DNA from: CADCUY01 sp964242735
GTDB taxonomy: Bacteria > Actinomycetota > Actinomycetes > Actinomycetales > Quadrisphaeraceae
NCBI GenBank assembly: GCA_964242735.1
Contig: CAXTAK010000008.1
Coordinates: 62,001-126,000 of the forward strand
Direction: 5' to 3'
DNA: 64,000 nucleotides
A model generated the notes under the pieces. That model worked only from the letters and a program-made list of their open reading frames with translations, searched no databases and had not been told where the DNA came from. A program made the translations under genes and the position numbers. Of the stretch, positions 9,305-17,574 are shown piece after piece; within the stretch, counting starts at the first letter, position 1, and every line of letters starts with the position of its first letter.

Positions 9305-9696
9305 GCGCTGGGCCGCAGAGCACCGGGCCGCTGGTTCCTGGGCAGACGACAGCGGTGCGCGTGGTGCGTGACGGTGTGCGCCGTCGCCGTGCTCGTCGCG
9401 GCGGCCGCGGGACGATCACCGACGGCGCACACCCCGGCGGTCCGTCTCCTTTCCGGCCGGTGCTCCGCGGTCAGCAGCGGGGGACGGGGGACGCGGCGCC
9501 CCCCGGGTGAGACCTCACGGGGGCCCGCGCGTCCCCGGACCACGAGGGGCTCCCCGAGGTGGTGCGCTCGACACCGGCGACACCCGTGGTCGCCACCGTC
9601 GACCACCGCACCAGGTCGTGGGCGGCTGGGTCCCGGGCGGCTGAGTGCCGCCGGTCCACAGCGGCGGTCGGGACGCGTGCCGCCGCGCCGTCGCCG
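9305..9696. other. Gene-free stretch after trxA
   Basis: No reading frame here shows a recognisable family or a convincing ribosome binding site on either strand. The stretch contains a large inverted repeat (separate entry) that may end trxBA transcription. It joins directly onto the stop of a truncated regulator, so some of it may be scar sequence. Confidence 0.6.
9373..9433. repeat. Perfect inverted repeat, possible terminator
   Basis: The arm GGTGTGCGCCGTC at 9373-9385 is matched exactly by GACGGCGCACACC at 9421-9433, with one further base pair inside and a loop of about 33 bases. There is no U-tract. It lies 70 bp after trxA, so a transcript-end structure is plausible; the long loop makes that uncertain. 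Confidence 0.55.
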
Positions 9697-10563
9697 TCAC
9701 GTGGTGGCGCAGCGGCGACCCGGCCTGGTGAAGGCCTCCGCCAGTTCCACGGGTCCGACGACGTGGATGTCGGCGTCGAAGGCGGCGACCGCGGCCGCGA
9801 GCCCCATCCACGACCAGGAGCCGAGCACCAACCGGCTGCGGGTCGGCCCGAGGGCCTCGACGAAGCCGTGACGCACCCACGGGGCGATGTCAGCGGCAGG
9901 GACGTCCAGGACCACCTCCCCCCGGCACGGCCACCCCTCCGGGTGGTCGTAGCGCTGGAGGCGGGCGGTGACGAACCCCGCGAGGTCACCGCCGGGCAGC
10001 TCGCGCGGGGCGAACCGCGGTCCGGTGGGAGTGCGCGGCGTCACCCGGTCCGCGCGGAAGGTGCGCCAGTCGCACCGGTCGAGGCCCCACGCCATGAGGT
10101 ACCAGCGCCCGGCCCAGGTGACCAGGTGGTGGGGCTCGACGCGGCGCGACGACGACCCACCGCGCACGGCGGCGTCCTGCGCCCCTCCGCTCGTCGTCCG
10201 AGCGTGGTCGAAGCGGAGGACCTCACGGGCGCGCACGGCCGCGCTCAGCGCCAGCACCACATCGGGGTCCAGCGGCGGTGGTGTCCTGATCCCGGTGCGC
10301 GGGACGGCGCTCACCCTCACGGAGTCCACGCGATGCCGCACCCGCGCCGGCGTGACCTGGCGGACGGTGGCCAGGGCCCTCGCGGTGGCCTCCTCCATCC
10401 CGACCAGCGTGGTGGCCGTCTGCAGCGCGACGGCGAGGGCCACGGCCTGGTCGTCGTCGGACAGCAGCGACGCCGAGGTCCCCAGCACGCCGTCGATGCT
10501 GGCACGGGTGGAGGACCGGGACTGACCTCCACTGCCGCGGAGCTGCCTCCGACCGCGACGCAC
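9697..10563 (-). pseudogene. WYL-domain (YafY-type) regulator lacking its N-terminal helix-turn-helix
   Basis: From about 10500 to the stop the frame matches the WYL regulator core: LLSDDDQAVALAVALQ, then EEATARALATVRQVTPARVRHRV, the WYL region (VEPHHLVTWAGRWYLMAWGLDRCDWRTFRADRV) and the C-terminal extension ending VVGPVELAEAF. The family normally starts with a winged HTH of about 60 residues plus a linker reading GGGYRLG; neither is present, and the leader in this frame (MRRGRRQLRGSG...) is unlike it. The divergent VOC gene starts only 60 bp away, where the HTH should be encoded. The gene therefore looks 5'-truncated and unable to bind DNA through the usual domain. Confidence 0.75.
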
Positions 10564-10624
10564 CCGTCAGGTCCACCGCCTGCGCCGACGACAGCGCGGT
10601 GACCGGCACGCACCTGGAGGCACC

Positions 10625-11038
10625 ATGATCGACCGCACGGGCTCGCAGATCGACCACCTGAACATCGCCGTCCCCGACCTGCAGCGGTCCCTCGCGTTCT
10701 ACGAGCCCGTCCTGGCCGTCCTGGGGATCGTCGAGGTCCTGGCCGTACCCGCCGACGGAGCCGCACGACGACCTGCGATGCACGGCTTCGGCTGGGCCAG
10801 GAGGAAGCCCTTCTTCTGGCTCATCGCCGATGGCGAGGTCGGGGCGAACATGCACCTGGCCTTCACCGCCCCCGACCGGGGAGGAGTCCGCGCCTTCTAC
10901 GAGGCGGCCGTCGCCGCGGGCGGCAGCAGCCTCCACGAGCCGGGCACCTAGGAGGAGTACCACCCCGACCACTGCGGCGGGTTCGTCCTGGACCCGGACG
11001 GCATCAACCTCGAGGCCGTCTGCCACCACCCCGGGTGA
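10625..11038 (+). pseudogene. VOC/glyoxalase family protein interrupted by an in-frame TAG
   Basis: The frame starts with ATG (CTGGAGG upstream) and reads a typical VOC fold: IDHLNIAVPDLQRSLAFYEPVLAVLG, then HLAFTAPDRGGVRAFYEAAVAAGG. It meets TAG at 10949-10951. The same frame then continues for 28 codons, EEYHPDHCGGFVLDPDGINL then EAVCHHPG, before TGA at 11038, which is exactly the expected last strand with its metal-site Glu. A single nonsense change thus splits an otherwise intact gene of about 137 codons. The shorter 108-residue product would lack the last metal ligand. A sequencing error or suppression remains possible. Confidence 0.8.
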
Positions 11039-11068
11039 GCGCGCCGGATCGATGCGCCGGCGAGAGCC

Positions 11069-11731
11069 TCACCGGGTGAGCGCGAGGGAGCCCAGGAGCT
11101 GCTCCAGGGCCGCCTCGACGTCCTCGCGCCAGTCCAGGGCCGCTCCCAGCTCCAGCCGCATCCGGGGCACCAGGGGGTGGTCGCGGACGACGCTGAACCC
11201 GACGGCCTCGTAGAACGCCTGCGGCAGCAGGCAGGGCGACGGGGTCCCGTCGCCCTCACCCGGACCGATCGCGAAGGCCTCGAGCGCGCGGATCCCCCGC
11301 TCGGTGAGGTCCTTCGCCACCCCCTGGACGAGCATCCGCGCGATGCCCCGGCCCTGGTGGGACCGATCCACGCGCACCGTCACCAGCACCGCCGCATCAG
11401 GACTGACCGGTGACGTCCAGAAGCTCCCCGCTCGCGGGGCGTGGGCGGACGACGCGATGCTGGCGTGGCCCACGGGCTGCTCCCCCACGTAGGCCACGCG
11501 CCCGGCACCGCCCCAGGTGAGCAGCAGCGACGACAGCCACGCCTCCTTCTCGAAGGCGGGATCACCGCCGGCAGCCGCTCGCTGGGCGGCACCGGCGTCC
11601 AGCTCCCAGCGCAGGCAGGTGCGGCACGCCGGGGCGAGGTCGGCGAGGGTGTCGAGGGAGAGCTGGGCCATGCGTCGCGGGCCGTCGGGGTGACCGGCGC
11701 CCGCGGCGTCCCCGGCACCGCTGGAGGTCAC
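11069..11731 (-). CDS. GNAT family N-acetyltransferase
   Basis: A 220-residue protein with the acetyl-CoA binding motif of GNAT enzymes (VTVRVDRSHQGRGIARMLVQ, about residues 115-135) and the C-terminal AFYEAVGFSVVRDHPLV, also typical. The substrate is unknown. It follows parB on the same strand with 27 bp between them. A GNAT gene at this place next to parB is common in actinobacteria. The first 20 residues look unstructured; Met21 (MAQLSLDTLADLAPACRTC) is a good alternative start at 11671. Confidence 0.85.
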   Translation of the reverse strand: MTSSGAGDAAGAGHPDGPRRMAQLSLDTLADLAPACRTCLRWELDAGAAQRAAAGGDPAFEKEAWLSSLLLTWGGAGRVAYVGEQPVGHASIASSAHAPRAGSFWTSPVSPDAAVLVTVRVDRSHQGRGIARMLVQGVAKDLTERGIRALEAFAIGPGEGDGTPSPCLLPQAFYEAVGFSVVRDHPLVPRMRLELGAALDWREDVEAALEQLLGSLALTR

Positions 11732-11758
11732 CGCATCACCTGCATCCGCCGTCCGCGC

Positions 11759-12949
11759 TCAACGGCGCCCGCTGTCGTCGCCCGGCGCCAGGAGGGCCGC
11801 GATGCGCGTGAGGTCCTCCGCGCCCGCGAAGTCGATGACCAGCCGCCCGCGGCGCCGCCCCGGCACGACGACCACCTGCGTGCCCAGGGCGTCGGCGAGT
11901 CGTGCTGCCACCCGCGCCAGGTCCGGCGGCACGACCGCGGAGGTGCGGGTCCTGGGCACCTCCGGCGCGACGGCGCCGCCGAGGGCGACCGCCTCCTCCG
12001 TGGCGCGCACGGAGAGGTTCTCCGCATCGACCCGCTGCGCGAGCCGCTCCATCGCGTCGGCGTCGGGCAGGCCGAGGAGAGCGCGGGCGTGGCCCGCGGA
12101 CAGCGCACCGACGACGACGCGCCGCTGGACCGCGGGAGGCAGGCGCAGCAGCCGGACGGTGTTGGTGATCTGCGGCCGGGAGCGGCCGATGCGCCGCGCG
12201 AGCTCGTCGTGGGTGCAGCCGAAGTCCTCGAGGAGCTGCTGGTAGGCGGCGGCCTCCTCGAGGGGGTTGAGGTCGGCGCGGTGCAGGTTCTCCAGCAGGG
12301 CGTCGCGCAGCAGGGCGTCGTCGCGGGTCTCACGGACGATGGCGGGCACGGTGGTGAGCCCAGCGGCGCGGCTCGCCCGCCACCGGCGTTCGCCCATGAC
12401 CAGCTCGTACCGGGCACCGCTCGTGGCTGCGTCCCCGTGACCCGCGCCACCGCCGGCCCGGTCGTCCGCTCCGTCGTCCGCTGCGTCGTCGGCGCCCCGA
12501 TCGGCGGCGGCCACCCGGCGGACGACCACCGGTTGCAGGACGCCGATCTCGCGCACGCTGTCCACCAGCTCGGCGAGGGAGGCGTCGTCGAAGTCCCGGC
12601 GCGGTTGGCGCGGGTTCGGGGAGATCGCCTCGACGGGCAGCTCGAGGAGCTCGACGCCGGGCACCGGCACCAGACCGGTGGCCGGTGCCACCGGTCCGTG
12701 CTCGAGACCCACCGCCCCACCCGACGAGTCGGGGGAGTCGGCGAGGCTCGGCACCCCGCCCGCTGTCGCACGGTCGTCCGAGTGCTCGGCCGGGTCCCGG
12801 TCCTGCCCCGGTGCGTCGGCGGCGGTGCCCGGTGCGTCGTCCCGTGGTGCGGGGGCGAGGAGGAGGTCCATGGGGCGCCCAGCGCCGTCGGTCGCCGGGG
12901 GGATCAGCGCCCCGAGGCCACGACCGAGGCCGCGGCGGCGCTCAACCAC
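11759..12949 (-). CDS. parB: Chromosome-partitioning protein ParB
   Basis: This 396-residue protein binds parS, spreads as a CTP-dependent clamp and directs origin segregation with ParA. Visible: the N-terminal ParA-activating segment (RRGLGRGLGALIP), a long acidic linker, the ParB core (ISPNPRQPRRDFDDASLAEL, GVLQPVVVRR), the box II motif GERRWRAS, the helix-turn-helix region (THDELARRIGRSRPQITNTV) and the C-terminal dimer domain. An unusual Ala/Asp/Gly insert (about residues 146-179) splits the nucleotide-binding domain just before YELVMGERRWRA. It follows parA on the minus strand with a perfect parS in the 58-bp gap. Confidence 0.95.
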   Translation of the reverse strand: MVERRRGLGRGLGALIPPATDGAGRPMDLLLAPAPRDDAPGTAADAPGQDRDPAEHSDDRATAGGVPSLADSPDSSGGAVGLEHGPVAPATGLVPVPGVELLELPVEAISPNPRQPRRDFDDASLAELVDSVREIGVLQPVVVRRVAAADRGADDAADDGADDRAGGGAGHGDAATSGARYELVMGERRWRASRAAGLTTVPAIVRETRDDALLRDALLENLHRADLNPLEEAAAYQQLLEDFGCTHDELARRIGRSRPQITNTVRLLRLPPAVQRRVVVGALSAGHARALLGLPDADAMERLAQRVDAENLSVRATEEAVALGGAVAPEVPRTRTSAVVPPDLARVAARLADALGTQVVVVPGRRRGRLVIDFAGAEDLTRIAALLAPGDDSGRR

Positions 12950-12988
12950 GGGTGCCCGCGGGTCGGACGTGGCTCACCGCCGGCGACG

Positions 12989-13002
12989 GTTTCACGTGGA
13001 AC
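12989..13002. promoter_or_regulatory. parS centromere site (perfect match)
   Basis: The 14 bases GTTTCACGTGGAAC match the actinobacterial parS consensus exactly and lie in the parA-parB gap. ParB nucleates here. Being about 5 kb from dnaA is the usual position. Confidence 0.95.
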
Positions 13003-13007
13003 ACCGC

Positions 13008-13991
13008 TCAGCCCGCCGCCGCGGTGGGGCGCTCGGCGATCTCACGGGCCGCCGCGAGGTAGGCCAGCGCGCCGCTGGAACCCGGGTCGTACGTCATCAC
13101 CGTCTGCCCGTGGCTGGGGGCCTCCGCGACACGCACCGAGCGGGGGATGGTGTGGTCCAGCACCTGGTCGGGGAAGTGCTGGCGCACCTCCTCGGCCACC
13201 TGCGCGGCCAGGCGGGTGCGCCCGTCGTACATGGTCAGCACCATCGCCGAGACGCGCAGGGCGCTGTTGAAGCGCTCGCGCACCAGGTCGATGCTGCTCA
13301 GCAGCTGCGTGACGCCCTCCAGCGCGTAGTACTCGCACTGGATCGGGATCAGCACCTCCTGAGCGGCCAGCAGCGCGTTGATGGTGACCAGGCCGAAGCT
13401 CGGCGGGCAGTCGACGACGATGTAGTCGAAGCGCGGAAGGTCCTGCTCGGCGCGCTGGCGCTGCAGCAGCTCGACGGCGCGGCTCAGGAGCGACTCGCGC
13501 GCCGGCATCGGCACGAGCTCGATCTCAGCGCCGGCGAGGTCGATCGTGGCCGGGCAGCACCACAGGCCCGGCACGTCGGGGCACTCCTGCAGCACCTCGG
13601 CGATGGGACGGGCGTCGGTCAGCACGTCATAGGTGCCTGCGACCTCGCTGTGGTGGTCGATGCCCAGCGCGGTCGAGGCGTTGCCCTGCGGGTCGACGTC
13701 GACCAGGAGCACCCTGAGCCCGGACTGCGCCAGCGCGGCCGCCAGGTTCACGGCGGTCGTGGTCTTGCCGACCCCGCCCTTCTGGTTGGCCACCGCGATG
13801 GTGCGGGTGCGCACCGGGCGGGGGAGCTGGCGGCCCGCCAGCGTGATCCGCAGGCGCGCGTCGGCGGCCATCTCCCGCGCCAGCGGGGTGTCGTCGTCCG
13901 CGTCGGGGATCACCGACGCGACGTCGCGGCGCACCCTCAGGTCCGCGGCGTCGGCGCCCGCCAGGTCGGGTGCGGAGGGCTCAGCGGTCAC
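13008..13991 (-). CDS. parA: Chromosome-partitioning ATPase ParA
   Basis: This 327-residue protein has the deviant Walker A motif KGGVGKTT (about residues 70-80), followed by LVDVDPQGNASTALG and the Walker B region YIVVDCPPSFG. It is a nucleoid-bound ATPase that moves ParB-parS complexes. The N-terminal 60 residues before RTIAVANQKGG are acidic and variable, as in other actinobacterial ParA proteins. It is encoded between rsmG and parB on the minus strand, as usual near oriC. Confidence 0.95.
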   Translation of the reverse strand: MTAEPSAPDLAGADAADLRVRRDVASVIPDADDDTPLAREMAADARLRITLAGRQLPRPVRTRTIAVANQKGGVGKTTTAVNLAAALAQSGLRVLLVDVDPQGNASTALGIDHHSEVAGTYDVLTDARPIAEVLQECPDVPGLWCCPATIDLAGAEIELVPMPARESLLSRAVELLQRQRAEQDLPRFDYIVVDCPPSFGLVTINALLAAQEVLIPIQCEYYALEGVTQLLSSIDLVRERFNSALRVSAMVLTMYDGRTRLAAQVAEEVRQHFPDQVLDHTIPRSVRVAEAPSHGQTVMTYDPGSSGALAYLAAAREIAERPTAAAG

Positions 13992-14076
13992 GGGGACCGC
14001 CGGTCGAAGGGGGGACGGGGCGCACGCTGGTCACCTGGTCCTTCCGAGGTCTGCACGGCGGGCGGCGCACCCGCGC

Positions 14077-14889
14077 TCACCGGCTGCGCGCCGGCGCCCG
14101 CGGTGGTGCCCCGCGTCGGGGCGCCACAGTAACGCGCACCACGGTCGTCGCGACCAGCCGATCACCGCCGGCTGCGGGGGGCTCGGCGGTGACCACCTCC
14201 CAGCTGGCGGCCCGCAGCCGGCGCAGCCGGGGCAGCGCGGCGGCGAGCTCCTCCGGTGCGGAGCGGCCCTTCATCGCCAGCAGCTGACCGCCCGGTTCCA
14301 CCAGCGGCAGGCACCACCCGGCGAGGCGGTCCAGCGGGGCGACAGCCCGGGCGGTGACGGTGCCCGCGGTGACCCCGCAGTCCTCGGCTCGGGCCCGCAC
14401 GACGCGCACGCCTCGCGCAGGCACCCCGTCCGTGGTGCGACCAGCGGCGATGCCGAGGTCGTCCACGACCTCGGTGAGCCACGTGACCCGGCGCTGCATC
14501 GGCTCGACCAGGGTCAGCGACAGGTCCGGTCGGGCGAGGGCGAGGACCACGCCGGGCAGCCCGGCACCCGACCCGACGTCGATGACGTGCCCGTCAGCGG
14601 GGCACCAGCGAGCCAGCGCCGCGCAGTCCATGACGTGCCGCTCCCACAGCCGCTCGCCCTCACGCGGGCCGATGAGGCCACGAGCCGTGCCCGCGACGGC
14701 GAGCAGGTCCACGTAGCGCTGCGCCTCGGGGACCCGGTCGCCGAACACCTCGTCCACCGCGGCCCGCAGCTCCGGAGGCGGTGGGAGGACCGGTGTCCCA
14801 CGGGGAACACCGAGCAGGTCCGCTGGCCGCGGAGCGGGTGTTCCCCGTGGAACACCGCTCGTCCCGCCGCCCGCGGACGCAGGACTCAC
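14077..14889 (-). CDS. rsmG: 16S rRNA (guanine527-N7)-methyltransferase RsmG
   Basis: A SAM-dependent methyltransferase for G527 of 16S rRNA. Evidence: GLIGPREGERLWERHVMDCAAL, the SAM site VIDVGSGAGLPGVVLALARP, and TARAVAPLDRLAGWCLPLV with LLAMKGR. Length as read is 270, longer than the usual 210-240. The extra N-terminus (about 35 residues) contains the peptide GVPRGTP twice, encoded by two parS-like palindromes, so part of this leader may be untranslated and the true start downstream; no strong alternative start is visible. The start overlaps the jag stop by 4 bases. Confidence 0.9.
   Translation of the reverse strand: MSPASAGGGTSGVPRGTPAPRPADLLGVPRGTPVLPPPPELRAAVDEVFGDRVPEAQRYVDLLAVAGTARGLIGPREGERLWERHVMDCAALARWCPADGHVIDVGSGAGLPGVVLALARPDLSLTLVEPMQRRVTWLTEVVDDLGIAAGRTTDGVPARGVRVVRARAEDCGVTAGTVTARAVAPLDRLAGWCLPLVEPGGQLLAMKGRSAPEELAAALPRLRRLRAASWEVVTAEPPAAGGDRLVATTVVRVTVAPRRGAPPRAPARSR
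14793..14810. promoter_or_regulatory. Degenerate parS-like palindrome 1
   Basis: GTGTCCCACGGGGAACAC is a near palindrome resembling parS with about three differences from the 14-bp consensus. It overlaps the 5' end of rsmG. Binding by ParB is a guess. Confidence 0.45.
14838..14855. promoter_or_regulatory. Degenerate parS-like palindrome 2
   Basis: GTGTTCCCCGTGGAACAC contains a core that differs from the perfect parS at 12989 in two bases. The sequence to its right (ACCGCTC, then CCCGCCGCC) also matches that beside the perfect site, so the two may share an origin by duplication. Confidence 0.55.
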
Positions 14890-15539
14890 GCGGGGTGGAC
14901 GACGACGCGCCGCTGGGGTTCCACACCCTCGGAGTCGCTCGCCAGACCAGCTGCCGCCACCGCGTCGTGCACGACCTTGCGCTCGAAGGGGTTCATCGCC
15001 GTGAGGCGCACGGACTGGCCGCCGGAGCGCACCTCCTCCACAGCGGTGGTCGCCAGGGCCACCAGCTCACGGCGGCGCTGCGCGCGGTAACCGGCCACGT
15101 CGAGCATCAGGCGCGAGCGCTCCCCGGTGCGCGCCTGCACCGCGAGGCGGGTGAGCTCCTGCAGGGCCTCCAGCACGTCGCCCCGTCGGCCCGCCAGCGC
15201 CCGCAGCGGTGACCCCGCCCCGCCGTCGGGGGAGGACTCGGCGCCGTCCTCGCCGATGATGGACAGCGCGGCGCGCCCGTCCTCCACGCCGATGTCGATG
15301 TCACCGTCGAGGTCGACGATGTCGAGGAGCTCCTCGAGGTAGTCGGCGCCGACGTCACCCTCCTCCACCAGGCGCTGCGCCCGCCCGCCCGCCGTCTCGG
15401 CCGCCACCGGCTCGGCGGAGGCCGTGGCGGGTGCGACGGGGTCCGCGACCGGCCCGGTGCGGTCCGCGGCGGTCAGGACCTCGGGGTGCGCGGTCGACGC
15501 CGGTGCGGTGGCGAGCTCGGTCTCGGGGGTGCTGGTCAC
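14886..15539 (-). CDS. jag: RNA-binding protein Jag/KhpB (KH and R3H domains)
   Basis: About 217 residues: an acidic Ala-rich N-terminus, a KH-like region (DYLEELLDIVDLDGDIDIGV ... LTRLAVQARTGE) and an R3H region ending NPFERKVVHDAVAAAGL. Jag/KhpB binds RNA and is linked to cell-envelope growth. The start is the GTG at 15539, preceded by GAGG at good spacing; a GTG at 15548 is close by, and the open frame extending to 15836 is a shadow over yidC. It lies between yidC and rsmG, its normal position. Confidence 0.9.
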   Translation of the reverse strand: MTSTPETELATAPASTAHPEVLTAADRTGPVADPVAPATASAEPVAAETAGGRAQRLVEEGDVGADYLEELLDIVDLDGDIDIGVEDGRAALSIIGEDGAESSPDGGAGSPLRALAGRRGDVLEALQELTRLAVQARTGERSRLMLDVAGYRAQRRRELVALATTAVEEVRSGGQSVRLTAMNPFERKVVHDAVAAAGLASDSEGVEPQRRVVVHPA

Positions 15540-15612
15540 GACGATCACCTCGGGGATGTGGCGGGGCCGGGCCGGACCCGGTGGGTGATGGGGGCGCTCC
15601 GGCGCCGGCGGG

Positions 15613-16725
15613 TCAGGCGCCGGATCCGGGCCGCCCGGCCGGACGGCGCGTGCTGCCGCCCTTCGGCCGGCTGGAGCCCTGGCGCTGCGGCGGCTGCTGG
15701 CGCTTGGCCTGCTGGCGCTTCGGCTGCTGGCGCTGGCCGCTGACGGAGCGGGCCGTGGACGCGCCCGCGCCATCACTGGAGGAGCCGGTCGCCGTGGGAC
15801 CGGCGACCACCTCACCGCGCACCTCGACGCTCCCACCCCTGCCCGCTGGGCCGTCCACCACCGGTCCGGGCTTGCCCTTGCGGGCCCGGCGCGCGGCGAG
15901 GGCCTGCTCCGCCGGGGAACCGGGGGCGGGCATGCGCCGGATCACGTAGAACTGCTGCGCCCCGGTCCACAGGTTGGTGGTCAGCCAGTACACGAGCACC
16001 CCGAGCGGGAAGTTGACGCCCGTGACGAGGAAGATCACGGGGAAGGCGTACAGCAGGATCTTCTGCTGCTGCGCGAAGGGGTTGTCCAGCGACGACGCCG
16101 GCATGTTCTTCATCATCAGCTGCCGCTGGGTGAGGAACATCGTCAACGACATGAGGATGATCAGCGTCAGGGTCACCGCCTTGGCGGCGAAACCCTCGGT
16201 GTAGAGGAAGGTGTCGGTCAGCTCGGCGCCGAAGAGGCTCGACCCCGCGGCCTGGCGCGCCAGCGTGCCGGTCAGCGGGCCGACGCCGTCCCCGTCGTTG
16301 CCGATCCCGTTGTTCAGCACCCGGAACAGGGCGAAGAAGAACGGGGCCTGCAGCAGTGCGGGCAGGCACGAGGACAGCGGGTTGGTGCCGTGGGCCTTGT
16401 ACATCTCCATCTGCTCGCGCCCCATGGCCGCGCGGCTGTCGGGGTCGGTCTTGCCCTTGTACTTCTGCTGGAGCTTGCGCATCTCGGGCTGCAGCAGCTG
16501 CAGGCCCCGCGAGGCCTTGATCTGCTTGAAGAACAGCGGGATCAGCAGGATGCGCAGGACCACCACGAGCCCGACGATCGACAGCGACCACGTCCAGCCG
16601 CTCGTCGGATCCATGCCGAGGGCGGTGGTGAGCAGCGCGTGGAACTGCACCATGATCCACGCCACCCCCCACTCCAGGGGGTAGAGCAAGCTGAGGAAGA
16701 AGTCGCCGATGGCGCCCATCACCAC
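15613..16725 (-). CDS. yidC: Membrane protein insertase YidC
   Basis: A 370-residue Oxa1/YidC family protein that inserts proteins into the cytoplasmic membrane. Hallmarks: the first membrane segment followed by a LVVVLRILLIPLFFKQIKAS segment, the cytoplasmic hairpin (LQLLQPEMRKLQQKYKGK), and the downstream membrane helices with FPLGVLVYWLTTNLWTGAQQ. The tail is basic and Gln/Arg rich, which fits ribosome contact. The start overlaps the yidD stop by 7 bases, so rpmH-rnpA-yidD-yidC-jag-rsmG are tightly linked. Confidence 0.95.
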   Translation of the reverse strand: MVMGAIGDFFLSLLYPLEWGVAWIMVQFHALLTTALGMDPTSGWTWSLSIVGLVVVLRILLIPLFFKQIKASRGLQLLQPEMRKLQQKYKGKTDPDSRAAMGREQMEMYKAHGTNPLSSCLPALLQAPFFFALFRVLNNGIGNDGDGVGPLTGTLARQAAGSSLFGAELTDTFLYTEGFAAKAVTLTLIILMSLTMFLTQRQLMMKNMPASSLDNPFAQQQKILLYAFPVIFLVTGVNFPLGVLVYWLTTNLWTGAQQFYVIRRMPAPGSPAEQALAARRARKGKPGPVVDGPAGRGGSVEVRGEVVAGPTATGSSSDGAGASTARSVSGQRQQPKRQQAKRQQPPQRQGSSRPKGGSTRRPAGRPGSGA

Positions 16726-17066
16726 GTCCTTGTCAGGTCGGTCCGGTCACCGGCGCGAGCCGGCACGGGGTCGTAGCCACCGGGGGACCACGGGTTGCAC
16801 CTCAGCACCCGCCAGGCGGCGAGGGCGCTGCCGACCACCAACCCGCGAGTGGTGATGGCCTGGACGGCGTAGGAGGAGCAGGACGGTGCGTACCGACAGC
16901 GCGGGCCCAGCATGGGGGAGATCACCAGCTGGTACGCGCGCAGCAGCAGGACCGCGGCGCGGGCCGGCACGCTGATCACGACGGCGGCCACCCGGCGGGC
17001 GGTCCCGGCGCGAGTGGTGGCAGCGGGGCCGGGCAGGGCGCGTCCGTCCACCTCGGGGTCTGTCAT
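16719..17066 (-). CDS. yidD: Membrane protein insertion efficiency factor YidD
   Basis: This 115-residue small protein has the family core LLRAYQLVISPMLGPRCRYA, PSCSSYAVQAI and RVLRCNPWSPGGYDPVP, with the conserved Cys residues. It aids YidC-dependent insertion at the inner membrane. It overlaps rnpA by 4 bases and yidC by 7. Confidence 0.94.
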   Translation of the reverse strand: MTDPEVDGRALPGPAATTRAGTARRVAAVVISVPARAAVLLLRAYQLVISPMLGPRCRYAPSCSSYAVQAITTRGLVVGSALAAWRVLRCNPWSPGGYDPVPARAGDRTDLTRTW

Positions 17067-17560
17067 CGAGCACCGCCCGAGTGCTCCGTGCGGTGCTGGT
17101 CGGAGCGGGAGCGGTCACGGCTCGTGGTGGCACGGGGGCGCAGGGCCGACCGCAGGTCGCGGTCCAGCTCGGTCCCCAGCTCGGCGCTGGAGGCAGCCGC
17201 CGCCCCGGGCGCGGCGCGGACGACCACGCGGGTGCCCGCTGGCAGGTGCGGTACGCGCTCGGCGAGCAGGTGGCGCAGCCGCCGCTTGACGGTGGTGCGG
17301 ACCACCGCTCCCCCCACGGCCTTCGAGACCACCAGTCCCGCCAGCACGGGTGGCGGCGCGGCATCGTCGGGTGCGAGCGCGACCTGGCGACCGGGTGGAA
17401 CGCTGCTGGTGGGCGCCCCGCCGTCCTGGCGCGCGTCAGCACCGGTGGACGCACCACCGAGGATGTGGACGACGAGCAGCGGGGACCCGGTGCGGCGCCC
17501 GCCACGCACCACCTCGCGGAAGTCCGTGGAGCGCCGCATCCGGTACCGGGCGGGGAGCAC
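17063..17560 (-). CDS. rnpA: Ribonuclease P protein component
   Basis: About 165 residues starting at the GTG at 17560 (VLPARYRMRRSTDF). It binds the RNase P RNA and supports 5' maturation of tRNAs. The family core is clear: RMRRSTDFREVVRGGRR, VLAGLVVSKAVGGAVVRTTV, KRRLRHLL. Two oddities: a Pro/Gly/Asp-rich insert of about 37 residues (35-71) between the first strand and the LVVSKAVG region makes it longer than the usual 115-130, and the RNR motif reads RTT. The open frame upstream to 17911 runs over rpmH and is not coding. Confidence 0.92.
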   Translation of the reverse strand: MLPARYRMRRSTDFREVVRGGRRTGSPLLVVHILGGASTGADARQDGGAPTSSVPPGRQVALAPDDAAPPPVLAGLVVSKAVGGAVVRTTVKRRLRHLLAERVPHLPAGTRVVVRAAPGAAAASSAELGTELDRDLRSALRPRATTSRDRSRSDQHRTEHSGGAR

Positions 17561-17574
17561 CGGGACGGTCGCGG

